DNA of 64,000 nt from GCA-2689995 sp964529325. Lineage in GTDB: Bacteria; Fidelibacterota; Marinisomatia; SCGC-AAA003-L08; GCA-2689995. The notes below the pieces were generated by a model. The model searched no databases. It saw only the letters and a program-made list of their open reading frames with translations, and was not told the DNA's origin. The position numbers and the translations under genes were made by a program. Shown in pieces: positions 54,788 through 64,000 of this stretch; within the stretch, counting starts at the first letter, position 1, and each line of letters opens with the position of its first letter. The DNA lies in NCBI GenBank assembly GCA_964529325.1, contig CAZGWH010000001.1:62001-126000 (forward strand), written 5' to 3'.

Positions 54788-56626
54788 GTGATTAATCGGT
54801 CAATATTAAAATCAATTCCCTCTCTTCCAGGTGTTTATTTCTTCAAAAATAAATCAAATGAAATTATATATATCGGGAAAGCAAAAATTCTAAAAAACCG
54901 TGTTCGCTCCTATTTTATCTCTTCGGGGCATGGTGGCTCAAAAACAGATATTCTTGTCAAAAATATTAATTCTATTGAATGGTTAGTCGTAAGAGATGAA
55001 GTTGAAGCAATTCTAACAGAAGCAAATCTAATAAAAGAACATCGACCTAAATATAATATTTTATTAAAAGACGATAAATCATTTCCATATATTCAAATTA
55101 CAAAAGAACAGTTTCCTCAAGTTATTTTAGTCAGGTTAAAAAAACTACCAATTGATGGTTCTCTTTTTTTTGGGCCATATACAGATGCTCGTCAACTTAG
55201 AGAATCACTAAAAATCATACATAAAATATTTCCGCTAAGAACTTGTAATTTCAATATTAATGACCAAAGTATAATCGATAACAAATATCAAATATGTTTG
55301 GATTACCATATAAAAAGATGTGATGGTCCATGTGAAGGTTTTGTTTCTCAAAAAACATATAATGAAATGATTAAGCTAATTATTCAATTTTTAAGAGGAC
55401 GAGATCAAAAAATAAAAATTTATTTAAAATCTGAAATGGATAATGCAAGTAATGAACTTCGATTTGAAGATGCCGTTCGGTTTAGAGATCAATATAATTC
55501 TATATCAAACTTTATGAAAAAACAAAAAAAAGTAACACAGGATGGTATAGACAGAGATGTTTTAGTCGCAACTGCTGAAAATAAAATTGGCATGGGTGTT
55601 ATTCTAAAAGTTAGAAATGGTTTTTTTATTGGGAAAGAAAAATTTAATCTATCCATTTCACTTCAGTCTAATAATGAAGAAATAATTACCGAATTTTTCA
55701 GACAATATTATTCTTCGACAATGGATATACCAAAAGAAATATTAGTTGAACATACTATTGCAGATATAAATGACCATATTTCTTGGCTTTCTAAAATTTC
55801 AAATAGAAAAATTTCAATTATTATTCCCAAAATTGGAGAAAAAAAACGATTAGTTGAAATTTGTAGAAAAAACTGTGAATTACAATTAAAAGAAATATTA
55901 AATAAAAAAGAAAAAAGAAAAGAATTAATTCCAAATGCAGTTGAGCGATTAAAGGAAGATTTAAATATGTCAGTCCCACCCAGACGAATTGAAGGATTTG
56001 ATAATTCCAATATTCAAGGTGCTTTCCCAGTAGCTGGAATGGTATGTTTTATTGATGGAAAACCAATGAAGAAGGAATATCGTAAATTTAATATTAAATC
56101 TGTTGATGGCCCTGATGATTTTAAATCAATGTATGAAGTTGTTTCAAGGAGATATTCTCGTGTAATTAAAGAAAAACGACCATTGCCAGATTTAATTTTA
56201 ATTGATGGCGGAAAAGGCCAACTATCGGTAGCAAAATCAGCGTTAGATCACTTAGGTTTAGGATTTATTATAGTTATTGGTTTAGCTAAAAAATTAGAGG
56301 AAGTATTTCTCCCCCATTTTTCAGAACCTCAAAATATTGCAAAACATTCTCCAGGGTTATTATTATTGCGACGAATTAGAGATGAAGTTCATCGCTATGC
56401 AATTTCTTTTCACAGACAAAAACGGAATAAAGCACAAAATAAATCAATTTTATTAACAATTCCAGGAATGGGTAAAAATAGAGTGGTATCATTTTGGAAT
56501 ACATTTAAATCATTTAATGATGTAAACGATTTATCTGCTGAAGAAATTCAAAGTAAAACGAATATTCCGATAAAAATTTGTGAAAAAATATTAGTTCTAA
56601 TTAATAAGAAAAACGAAAAGAATTAA
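54788..56626 (+). CDS. uvrC: Excinuclease ABC subunit C
   Basis: Nucleotide-excision-repair nuclease, 612 residues. GIY-YIG domain LPGVYFFKN...IIYIGKAKILKNRVRSYF at the start, HRPKYNILLKDDKSFPYI, RCDGPCEG, UVR region (~205-240), RNase H-like C-terminal half (EGFDNSNIQG; LILIDGGKGQL; HRYAISFHR), and terminal HhH (TIPGMGKNRV). GTG start at 54788, four bases after the mce stop. It is the last gene of the plus-strand run and converges on the giant T9SS protein gene after 10 bases. Confidence 0.98.
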   Translation: MINRSILKSIPSLPGVYFFKNKSNEIIYIGKAKILKNRVRSYFISSGHGGSKTDILVKNINSIEWLVVRDEVEAILTEANLIKEHRPKYNILLKDDKSFPYIQITKEQFPQVILVRLKKLPIDGSLFFGPYTDARQLRESLKIIHKIFPLRTCNFNINDQSIIDNKYQICLDYHIKRCDGPCEGFVSQKTYNEMIKLIIQFLRGRDQKIKIYLKSEMDNASNELRFEDAVRFRDQYNSISNFMKKQKKVTQDGIDRDVLVATAENKIGMGVILKVRNGFFIGKEKFNLSISLQSNNEEIITEFFRQYYSSTMDIPKEILVEHTIADINDHISWLSKISNRKISIIIPKIGEKKRLVEICRKNCELQLKEILNKKEKRKELIPNAVERLKEDLNMSVPPRRIEGFDNSNIQGAFPVAGMVCFIDGKPMKKEYRKFNIKSVDGPDDFKSMYEVVSRRYSRVIKEKRPLPDLILIDGGKGQLSVAKSALDHLGLGFIIVIGLAKKLEEVFLPHFSEPQNIAKHSPGLLLLRRIRDEVHRYAISFHRQKRNKAQNKSILLTIPGMGKNRVVSFWNTFKSFNDVNDLSAEEIQSKTNIPIKICEKILVLINKKNEKN

Positions 56627-56636
56627 AAATAATTTA

Positions 56637-59600
56637 TTATTTCATTAACACAATTTTCTGTGAAGATTGAAATAAATCACTTTTAAAATTAACAATATAT
56701 ACGCCACTTGGATGATTTACAGCATTCCATTTAATTGTATGATATCCTGATTCAATATGTCCATCTATTAGTGTTTCAATTAATCGACCGTTGAGGTCAA
56801 ATATCTGTAGAGACATTGCGTGTAATGTCTCAGGTATACCAAATTTAATTGTTGTTTCAGGATTAAATGGATTAGGATATGCATTTGATAATTTCCACTT
56901 CTCTGGAATCACATCTTGAATATCCATTAACTTTTCAATAGATGTTACGCCTAAAGGTGACCATGGATAAATTTTATTTGAATATCTATCTTCTGTTAAA
57001 TTTATTTCAATACCATTATTTTTTATTAGTGTAAATTCAGGTGTATCTCCTATTTCACAGAATCCATCTGTATCTTCAGTTAAATCTTTCCCCATTACAG
57101 GGATAGCTGAATGTTTACCATTCCATAACCCCGATCCCACATACACATCATTACAATAGGCAAGGATTATATCTCCATTTTCTGCATTGTCAATTTCTTC
57201 AATTAAGTAAAATGCTTGCTCTGTTGATTGTACAAATTGGTATTCTTCTGGTATTTGATATGTCTCTTCCATTCCAAGACCACTACTTTGTGGATTTGCA
57301 CAATTATCATTTCCCCATGCAAACTGTGGATGTTCACCAATTCCATTTAGCCAATACCCTTTACTATTTTGCAATGAAACTAAATTTCCACTCCAACCAT
57401 CTATGGTTTTAAATAAACCAAGTCCCTGGCCTAAAATGAAGTTGAAATTTTCCGTCGCATATTGTTCTCCTCCTAATGCTTCTAATGTAGCAATATTACC
57501 TTCACCCCATTTAAATGAAACTAAGTTATTTCCGTCTGAAAGTCCATATTCTTCACAGTTATTTATCATTTGTGAATATGAAATCTCCCGAGTTTGTGCT
57601 TCATCACCTTCATAATTTACCCAGTATCCTGAATACTTGTTTAAATTAACTAAATTACCACTCCATCCTTCATTAGTATTAAAAATACCAAGACCCTGGC
57701 CAAGTATGAAATTAACTTCACTAGTTCCATTTAAAATATTTTCTAAAAAATTAATACTATTATTATCTTCTAATTCTCCAGGAAAACTCACAAGATTATT
57801 ACCACCTTGAAAATCAATAATTACAATTTGACCATTATTAACTGTTACATCAAATCCATCAGTTATCGTCTCAACACCATCAGATATAGTGTAACTAATT
57901 GAATATACTTGTCCTGCATTTTCTTCGAGAGGAGACCAATTTATAATACTTCCTTCAATAACCATTCCTTCAGGTCCTGATATAAATGAGAAACTAATAT
58001 CATCACCATCTACATCTTCTACTATAATTTGATATTGGTAAATTGATCCAACATAGGCATACACAATTGGAGATGATAATATTTCAGGTGCATCATTTAC
58101 AGCAGAAATAGATATAGCCAATACCCTTGAATATATATTATGCTCTTCCTGTCCATCATTTGCTGTAATGGTAATATTTTCTTCTCCATTGGCATTTTCA
58201 ATAGCAGTTATTATAAGATTACCATTGTCGTCTAATGTAATATTTACTAAATTAGATTCCGATGTTGTAAAACTTATAACTTGATTAGACTCATTTTCAG
58301 GATGATTTATTTCTGTGGTAATGTTAATTATTTCGGTAAAATCTTCCGTTTGTTCAATACTTGTTGCACTCAAATTAAATTGAGGCATATCATTTACAGA
58401 AGTTACGATTAATGTAAATTCAGTTGTACTACTTTTTTGATTATTTTCATCATCATCTGTTGCAGTTAATGTAAGTGTTTCAGTTCCAAAATAGTCTTGC
58501 ATTAAATTAAAACTCATTAACCCATTTGAAAATGAAATAACCGAGCCATTATTTCCAGAAACAGCAAACTCCATATTTGTAAATTCTGTACCTATGTCAG
58601 ATACATAATCTTCAAGATTAATTGAAAAAACATCACTGTCTTCTTCTACGCTTATACTCGGTATTGCTGTAATAACTGGCGTATCATTATTTACCGTTAG
58701 AAAAATTTCAGTCGTGGCTGAATATTCATGCAAAGAACCGACATCAGTTGCAATGATTTGCAATGCAGAACTACCTGTCCATGTGGGATCTACAGCAGTT
58801 ATAAAACCATTGACTTGGTCAGAAAAATCAACAAGGAAAAATCCTGCATTAATTAAATAAGGATTATCAGGTATTCCATTACTTGAATTTGCTGAAAATG
58901 TTAAATTTGCACTGGTGGGATATATATTTCCTCTTAAATCATCAAAGAATTTAAATTTAATTTCCTGTCCATTTGTATTGGAGTAAATGGTCATAAAATA
59001 TACCCAATTACCTGCAAAATCAATTGCAGTAGCAACTCCTCTAAGTTCACCATTACTAAATGCACCTAAAATATGACTATTTCCTATTGCAGGGTCACCA
59101 CCTGATTTAACAGACGCGGTAATGGTCATTGAAAGTTCAAAACCCGCTGGATTAATATTCCATGTTGGAGCAGGTAATGGTGATTCAAGAGCAGGAAAAT
59201 CATATTCCCATGCAATATCATCACCGTCAAGTTCAATGATATTATCATTTAAATTTATAGGTGTAAAACTCTGTCCTATTTCTATTTCTTGGTCTGGGAA
59301 ATTATCAAGAGAAGGTGCATGGTCTAAAGGTAATATTGAAAATATTACACCTTGTGAACCTGAAAATGATAACTCAGATTGATCTGTTGCAGTAAAGAAA
59401 ATTGTTTCGTTGCCAAGCCATTCATTATTTAATGGTGTAATTGTCGCAATACCATCAGTTAAGTTAACACTTAGATTCGTGTTCCCACTAGATGACCACT
59501 GTATTGGGTCATCATCTACTTCAAGTAAAAAGTCATTTAAATTAATATCATTAAATCCAATACCTTGCTCAGTGATTTGGTTTTCAATACCTTCTACAAC

Positions 59601-61844
59601 TGGCATGTGATCAGGTATAATTGTAAGAGTCACGGTATTACTTGCTGAGTAATTATTAAGTGTTCCTTGATCTGTTGCTGTAAAAGATATACTCTCTACA
59701 CCATGCCACTCAGGATCAACAATGGTAAAACCAGCCATATCATTTTCATCAATATCAACCAGTATTGCACCTGCTTTTAATCCAAGTGGATTCTCAGGTT
59801 CTCCCTGTGCAGTATTTGCTGAAAATATTATACTTTGATTGACAGGTAATATTCTACTTGAATTATCATCAAAAAATTTAAGTTTTATCTCTTCTCCATT
59901 CCCATTGGCATATATGGTTAAAAAATACATCCATTTTCCAAAGACAGGAAGTGCAGTAGTCACTCCTCGTAGTTCTCCATTTGAGAATGCACCCAGGGAA
60001 TGACTAAATCCTTCTGTCTCAACACCTAATGCTTCTACAGTCGCAGTTATTGTCATTGATAATTCATAATCAGATGCATTTACATTCCAGTTTGGATTAC
60101 TCTCTGTATTCTCTTGAGCGTCAAAGGCATAACTCCATTTAACATCATGTCCATCGATTTCTGTTAAATGATTATTTAAATCAATATCATCAAACATGCC
60201 AAAAAAACCAATCAATTGACTATCCATTGCAGTTACCTCTGGAGCATTATCTGGAATAAGTACGGTAAATGTAACTTCATCAACGCTAAAAAATTGACTC
60301 TCCGTTTGATCTGTTGCGGTAAATGTAACCGTCTCAAAGCCTATAAAATCAGTAAAGCTGATTGTAGCAATGCCACCTATTATGCTAATATCTAAATTTG
60401 TATTTCCAGATACGGTCCATACTATATCATCACCATCCACTTCCGTTAAATAATCATTTAAATTAATACTTGTAAAGTTTCCATCACCTTCAATTGTTTG
60501 GTTGGGTATATCACTTACCACTGGATTATGATCTGGAAGTACAGTAAATACTACTGGATCTGATGCTTCATAATTATTAAGTGTCAATGGTTCAACCGCT
60601 CTAAAAGATACCGTTTCACTACCTGTCCATTCAGTATCAACAATACTTATAGATGCAATATCATCTTGAATATCAATAAGTAGTCGTGCAGAATTAATTT
60701 CATACGGATATTCAGGATCGCCCAGTGCAGCATTTGCTTCAAAAGAAACCACTTCTACACTAGGAAGTAAAAATTGATCATTACCATTATAAAACTTAAA
60801 TTTAATTTCATCATTATTTGAGTTTGCATATACGGTTAAAAAGTAAACATCATGTCCCAGTACATATAAAGATGTTGCTGTCCCTCTACATTCATTACCT
60901 ACAAATGCTCCCAAAACATGACTATTCCCTATCGCTTCAATACCATTACTATTTACAATGGCGGTAAATGTCATACTAAGTTCATAATCAGATGCATTTA
61001 CTTCCCATGACGGATATGCTTCATTTTCTATTTGAGGTAATATGGTATATTCCCAATTAATAACATCACCATCTTCTTCAATCAGATAATCAGATAAATT
61101 AATATGTGCAAATGTTCCACCTGCACCAACAGTTTGGTTTGGAATATCTATTAAGGCAGGTTCATTATCAATGCCCCATATTGTAAATATTGCTGTAGTT
61201 GAAGCAGATAGTAAAGCGTCTGTATTATCCGTTATGGTAAAAGTAATTGCTTCATTACCTGTCCATTCACTATTTACAGGAGTAATAGTTACCGTATTAT
61301 CATTTGCAATTGTTACCGATAAATATTCATTACCACTAATTGATATCGTAACATTATCCTCATCTTGTAGATAAATAAAATCATCTAAATCAAAGCTAGA
61401 AAAACTATTTCCAATTTCTATTTCTTGCTCGTAAATTGAATAAATAACAGGTGGGAAATCAAAACCAATATATCCACTAAACGCATACGGATTATCTGGC
61501 TGTCCCATACTTCCATTGGGAATAAATGCTTCACTATTTGTTAAATTATATTCACCATCGGTAAATACTCTAAATTCTAAATCTTCACCAGGCTGATTTG
61601 CATATACGGTAATAAAATATAAATAATTATCTAACGCATATATTGGCGTAGCAAATCCTCTACACTCATCGCCCACAAATACACCGACTTTATAATCAGC
61701 ATGATCTACCACTTCATTATTAATATTTAGTGTACTGGTAAAAGTCATCGATAATGCAAAATCTGCAGGATTATATTCCCAGTCTTGCGATACACCAACA
61801 CTAAGTAATAAAATTATCTGTAATGAAAATAAATATGTTCTCAT
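56637..61844 (-). CDS. Giant modular secreted protein with T9SS sorting domain
   Basis: 1735-residue surface/extracellular protein. I chose ATG 61844: it has GGAA five bases before it and starts MRTYLFSLQIILLLSVGVSQ, a clean signal peptide; an ATG at 61859 adds five residues and is less likely. Modules (this numbering): four copies of a W-x-N...LSMT...G-x-F/A-F...E-x-RG...YF-x-T-x-YAN domain (~22-125, 280-387, 586-693, 895-1003); interspersed Ig/cadherin-like beta domains with I-x-NQ-x...INL-x-DYL-x-E-x-DGD; further cadherin-like domains (~1055-1250); an Ig-like domain (~1252-1337); two ILGQG...GWSGNL...GYW modules (~1345-1412, 1432-1501); the QAFYLIEE tail module (~1543-1635); and the sorting domain (~1650-1735, AYPNPFNPETT). 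A ~306-residue period repeats. Adhesion or surface-layer role is inferred. Confidence 0.9.
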   Translation of the reverse strand: MRTYLFSLQIILLLSVGVSQDWEYNPADFALSMTFTSTLNINNEVVDHADYKVGVFVGDECRGFATPIYALDNYLYFITVYANQPGEDLEFRVFTDGEYNLTNSEAFIPNGSMGQPDNPYAFSGYIGFDFPPVIYSIYEQEIEIGNSFSSFDLDDFIYLQDEDNVTISISGNEYLSVTIANDNTVTITPVNSEWTGNEAITFTITDNTDALLSASTTAIFTIWGIDNEPALIDIPNQTVGAGGTFAHINLSDYLIEEDGDVINWEYTILPQIENEAYPSWEVNASDYELSMTFTAIVNSNGIEAIGNSHVLGAFVGNECRGTATSLYVLGHDVYFLTVYANSNNDEIKFKFYNGNDQFLLPSVEVVSFEANAALGDPEYPYEINSARLLIDIQDDIASISIVDTEWTGSETVSFRAVEPLTLNNYEASDPVVFTVLPDHNPVVSDIPNQTIEGDGNFTSINLNDYLTEVDGDDIVWTVSGNTNLDISIIGGIATISFTDFIGFETVTFTATDQTESQFFSVDEVTFTVLIPDNAPEVTAMDSQLIGFFGMFDDIDLNNHLTEIDGHDVKWSYAFDAQENTESNPNWNVNASDYELSMTITATVEALGVETEGFSHSLGAFSNGELRGVTTALPVFGKWMYFLTIYANGNGEEIKLKFFDDNSSRILPVNQSIIFSANTAQGEPENPLGLKAGAILVDIDENDMAGFTIVDPEWHGVESISFTATDQGTLNNYSASNTVTLTIIPDHMPVVEGIENQITEQGIGFNDINLNDFLLEVDDDPIQWSSSGNTNLSVNLTDGIATITPLNNEWLGNETIFFTATDQSELSFSGSQGVIFSILPLDHAPSLDNFPDQEIEIGQSFTPINLNDNIIELDGDDIAWEYDFPALESPLPAPTWNINPAGFELSMTITASVKSGGDPAIGNSHILGAFSNGELRGVATAIDFAGNWVYFMTIYSNTNGQEIKFKFFDDLRGNIYPTSANLTFSANSSNGIPDNPYLINAGFFLVDFSDQVNGFITAVDPTWTGSSALQIIATDVGSLHEYSATTEIFLTVNNDTPVITAIPSISVEEDSDVFSINLEDYVSDIGTEFTNMEFAVSGNNGSVISFSNGLMSFNLMQDYFGTETLTLTATDDDENNQKSSTTEFTLIVTSVNDMPQFNLSATSIEQTEDFTEIINITTEINHPENESNQVISFTTSESNLVNITLDDNGNLIITAIENANGEENITITANDGQEEHNIYSRVLAISISAVNDAPEILSSPIVYAYVGSIYQYQIIVEDVDGDDISFSFISGPEGMVIEGSIINWSPLEENAGQVYSISYTISDGVETITDGFDVTVNNGQIVIIDFQGGNNLVSFPGELEDNNSINFLENILNGTSEVNFILGQGLGIFNTNEGWSGNLVNLNKYSGYWVNYEGDEAQTREISYSQMINNCEEYGLSDGNNLVSFKWGEGNIATLEALGGEQYATENFNFILGQGLGLFKTIDGWSGNLVSLQNSKGYWLNGIGEHPQFAWGNDNCANPQSSGLGMEETYQIPEEYQFVQSTEQAFYLIEEIDNAENGDIILAYCNDVYVGSGLWNGKHSAIPVMGKDLTEDTDGFCEIGDTPEFTLIKNNGIEINLTEDRYSNKIYPWSPLGVTSIEKLMDIQDVIPEKWKLSNAYPNPFNPETTIKFGIPETLHAMSLQIFDLNGRLIETLIDGHIESGYHTIKWNAVNHPSGVYIVNFKSDLFQSSQKIVLMK

Positions 61845-61874
61845 GATATTTCCGTTCATATCTTTTTAGATGAT

Positions 61875-61928
61875 AAAAAGGGGTAATGGACAAAATTCAA
61901 TTTGGAGGAACACCCACTACCCTTTTTT
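61875..61928 (-). terminator. Terminator-like hairpin in the leader of the giant gene
   Basis: GGGTAATGG (61881-61889) pairs with CCACTACCC (61914-61922) with one A/C mismatch, extended by A-run/T-run pairing; on the minus strand it is followed by TTTTT. It lies 31 bases before the giant gene's start, after another hairpin, so it may be a second terminator or an attenuator. Confidence 0.6.
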
Positions 61929-61959
61929 TCTCCTCTTCCTAAATTTTAATAAAAAGAGT

Positions 61960-62005
61960 AGAGTGTCAAAATTAACTAACCTAACTGTAGGAATTTTGAC
62001 ACTCT
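61960..62005 (-). terminator. Strong intrinsic terminator after the partial T9SS gene
   Basis: A perfect 14-bp stem, AGAGTGTCAAAATT (61960-61973) with AATTTTGACACTCT (61992-62005) and an 18-base loop. On the minus strand it begins 15 bases past the stop at 62021 and is followed by ACTCTTTTTATT. It ends the transcript of the gene at 62021-64000. Confidence 0.88.
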
Positions 62006-62020
62006 CTTTTCTCCTCTATA

Positions 62021-64000
62021 TTATTTCAATAATACCATTTTTTTAACGCTGTTATACGCAGGAGTAATCATCCTGTAAAAATAAACACCGTTTGAAAGTG
62101 GTAATCCTGACATATCACTTGCATTCCATACAATGGTATGATAGCCAGCTTCCATCTGTCCATTCACAAGTTCAGTTACCATTCGTCCCTTTAAGTCATA
62201 CACTGCAATTGATACCTGTGCATTATCTGGAAGATCAAAACTAATCGTTGTTTCTGGGTTAAATGGGTTTGGATAGTTCTGAGCCAAGTTATAACTCATT
62301 GGTACAAAGCGTACTTCATATTCAAGTTGTGCACCAGATCTATCAACCACAATAATATTACTTATTGTTTGTATATCATCAGTTGTAAATAGTATTCCAT
62401 CATTAATGCCTTTTCCATTGGTATTCATCATCACTGTTTTAAGTGAACCATTCATATTATGAGTAAAGAACTCATGTTTAGAATCGATCATTTCGATTCC
62501 TGGTAAGTCAAACTGGATACCTGCGATATTATTACTTGATGTAATGTAAACTTCATTACCCTGTACTTTAATATCAACAACTAAATCATTATCTGCTCTT
62601 ACCATTGGAATATCTAAGATGATAGATACCATCTCTACAATGTCAGCAACATTGATATCTTCATCACTGTTGATATCTGCGACTGCAAATTCATGCACTG
62701 AAGGTTGTTCTACATCTAAAATGTAGTTTACCGTTTGTAATACATCAATCACATTTAGAACACCATCAAATGATACATCACCCACGGGTGGTTCTGCATT
62801 TAAGCTAAATGGAGTAAGTACATCACCTACATTTGCATTTGCAGAAAATGCAGTCTGCTCATAAACTGACCAGATAATATCATCTTCGGCATCAAACAAT
62901 TTATAATAAATATCCTCATTTGGTGTATTACTATAAACCATTAAGAATGCTGAATATCTATCTAATGATTCAATGTATATCGGTTGTGCAACACCTCTGC
63001 ACTCTTCAACCATTCCATTTTCAGTTTCAACAAGCGTAAATGCACCAATCATATCAGTTTCACTATTTAATGATAATCCATTTACAAGCCCAGTTGCAGT
63101 CACTGTCATACTATGTTCATATTGATTTACATTCACATTCCAATTTGGAGCATTTAATGCAAGTGGTGATTCATAGATTTCGTCTATTTCATCACTATCT
63201 CTACCCGAAAGTTCAAATGGATAATTTAAATCACCATCCCAAAGAGATTTTAACATATATCCCTGTTTGGGTGACATATAATTAAGCGACCCAATCCAAC
63301 CTAAACCTTCAACAAACATGGAGAATGCAAATTGACTTTTCACAATATCACCCGTTGCTGAATTTAATGATTCAAGTGCATCATTTACAGGCATACTAAA
63401 TTGAGAAGAATAACCCACCCAATTCCAACCTGGAACCACTTTTACAGTATCAAGTTCAACATTCACAGGATAACCGACCATTTCCATTTCATCTGGATTG
63501 GTTAAGTTAATTAAATACATCGACTCATTTGAAAACTCAGATAGTGTTCCTACCCAACCAAAGCCAGAAACATATTGAGCAAACGAAGTCTGATCTTTTA
63601 TTTGATCACCACCCGCTGGATTCATATTCGATAAAATATTATCCAAGCTCATATCATCATTTTCTAAATTAAGTGAAAACCAAGTATAACCAGCAGGATA
63701 ATCCATTGATGAAATAACCTGACTTGTTGCTGTAATAGTTGCTGGACTTGTCGGTGTACCATGAGAGGCATTGGCCTCAAATGTATATGTCTCATCAATC
63801 CACCCAAGTTCTCTACAATCTGACGCATCCCATACTCTAAATGAAAGCGCTTCACCTGATGGTTGATTGGAGTACACTGTTAAAAATACTTCATACGCAT
63901 GAGTATTTGCTAAATCATCTAATGCTTGAATATAATCAACTCGTGCAATACCACGCATTTCATCACCCACAAATACACCTACAATATCATAAGCATCCTC
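62021..64000 (-). CDS. Modular secreted protein with dockerin-like and T9SS sorting domains (5' part outside window)
   Basis: At least 659 residues; the frame is open to the window end, so start and signal peptide are missing. Modules: parts of two GDE-x-RG / CRG-V...VYSN domains like those of the giant neighbour; two GW-x-W/F-x-S...FVEGLGWIGSL...GYML modules related to the ILGQG modules; a dockerin type I-like pair (GDVSFDGVLNVIDVLQTVNYIL and ADINSDEDINVADIVEMVSIIL); a beta domain; and the sorting domain NYPNPFNPETTISFDLP ending in MVLLK. Its base composition is clearly richer in GC than most of the window, maybe reflecting strong expression. Secreted or surface-attached; binding partner unknown. 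Confidence 0.88.
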   Translation of the reverse strand, partial: EDAYDIVGVFVGDEMRGIARVDYIQALDDLANTHAYEVFLTVYSNQPSGEALSFRVWDASDCRELGWIDETYTFEANASHGTPTSPATITATSQVISSMDYPAGYTWFSLNLENDDMSLDNILSNMNPAGGDQIKDQTSFAQYVSGFGWVGTLSEFSNESMYLINLTNPDEMEMVGYPVNVELDTVKVVPGWNWVGYSSQFSMPVNDALESLNSATGDIVKSQFAFSMFVEGLGWIGSLNYMSPKQGYMLKSLWDGDLNYPFELSGRDSDEIDEIYESPLALNAPNWNVNVNQYEHSMTVTATGLVNGLSLNSETDMIGAFTLVETENGMVEECRGVAQPIYIESLDRYSAFLMVYSNTPNEDIYYKLFDAEDDIIWSVYEQTAFSANANVGDVLTPFSLNAEPPVGDVSFDGVLNVIDVLQTVNYILDVEQPSVHEFAVADINSDEDINVADIVEMVSIILDIPMVRADNDLVVDIKVQGNEVYITSSNNIAGIQFDLPGIEMIDSKHEFFTHNMNGSLKTVMMNTNGKGINDGILFTTDDIQTISNIIVVDRSGAQLEYEVRFVPMSYNLAQNYPNPFNPETTISFDLPDNAQVSIAVYDLKGRMVTELVNGQMEAGYHTIVWNASDMSGLPLSNGVYFYRMITPAYNSVKKMVLLK

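Noticed and set aside
1..64000. tRNA, rRNA or CRISPR arrays
   Set aside because: I read the gaps between genes and saw no cloverleaf-like segment, rRNA sequence or regularly spaced short repeats; a tRNAscan run would be decisive.

Overview
The window is AT-rich bacterial DNA, densely packed with genes. It carries ordinary housekeeping and biosynthetic operons plus a family of secreted proteins that end in a type IX secretion (T9SS) sorting domain (YPNPFNP near the start of the last ~85 residues, G-Y/S-H...W-x-A...SGVY/IY-V at the end). Low GC, T9SS domains, dockerin-like domains, GC-x-DP-x-ACNYN cysteine motifs and a DUF6029-like outer-membrane protein point to the Fibrobacteres-Chlorobi-Bacteroidetes (FCB) side of the tree. 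A marine Marinimicrobia (SAR406)-type organism fits best. That placement is inference: no rRNA is present.

Layout. 1-2.2 kb: 5' part of alaS and an outer-membrane protein gene (minus). 2.4-4.7 kb: proline dehydrogenase and a VKOR-thioredoxin fusion (plus). 4.7-15.5 kb: a long minus-strand run with a NagZ-type glycosidase fused to a beta-lactamase-like domain, alanine racemase, a BadF/NagK-type sugar kinase, a two-gene ABC transporter, polA, and three small envelope proteins. 15.7-24.4 kb (plus): a patatin/BamA-like protein, YhhN, a TlpA thioredoxin, a DUF6029-like protein, and two tandem paralogous secreted thioredoxins. 24.5-29.0 kb: a secreted Ntn-type amidotransferase-like protein and an amidohydrolase. 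29.0-32.8 kb (minus): an IS256 relic, acs and an OFA-type MFS carrier. 33.0-41.3 kb: trpEGDCFBA, a short prephenate-dehydratase-like gene and aroA, preceded by a probable attenuator. 41.4-48.1 kb: a five-gene peptide ABC transporter. 48.2-56.6 kb: Crp/Fnr regulator, meaB, tatC, polyprenyl synthase, pgsA, ftsY, rimO, methylmalonyl-CoA epimerase and uvrC. 56.6-64.0 kb (minus): two large modular T9SS proteins, the second cut by the window end.

The strongest unusual signal is at 21331-22902. What looks like two ORFs is one gene with an in-frame TGA exactly where the first cysteine of a thioredoxin CxxC motif should be (TW-U-GPC). The next gene is a paralog with TW-C-APC at the same residue number, 73. 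A hairpin with a GGTT apex lies about 20 nt after the TGA, in an unusually GC-rich stretch. The best reading is a secreted selenoprotein carrying thrombospondin-3-like, dockerin-like and T9SS sorting domains. TGA is a normal stop elsewhere in the window (trpE, trpC, meaB, tatC, alr), so this is not a changed code.

Other notable signals: a DppD-type ABC ATPase with two hydrophobic, probably membrane-spanning insertions inside its nucleotide-binding domain (45655-47124); a secreted class II amidotransferase-like protein whose predicted signal-peptide cleavage would expose a serine where the catalytic cysteine normally sits (24544-27237); and repeat modules shared between the large secreted proteins.
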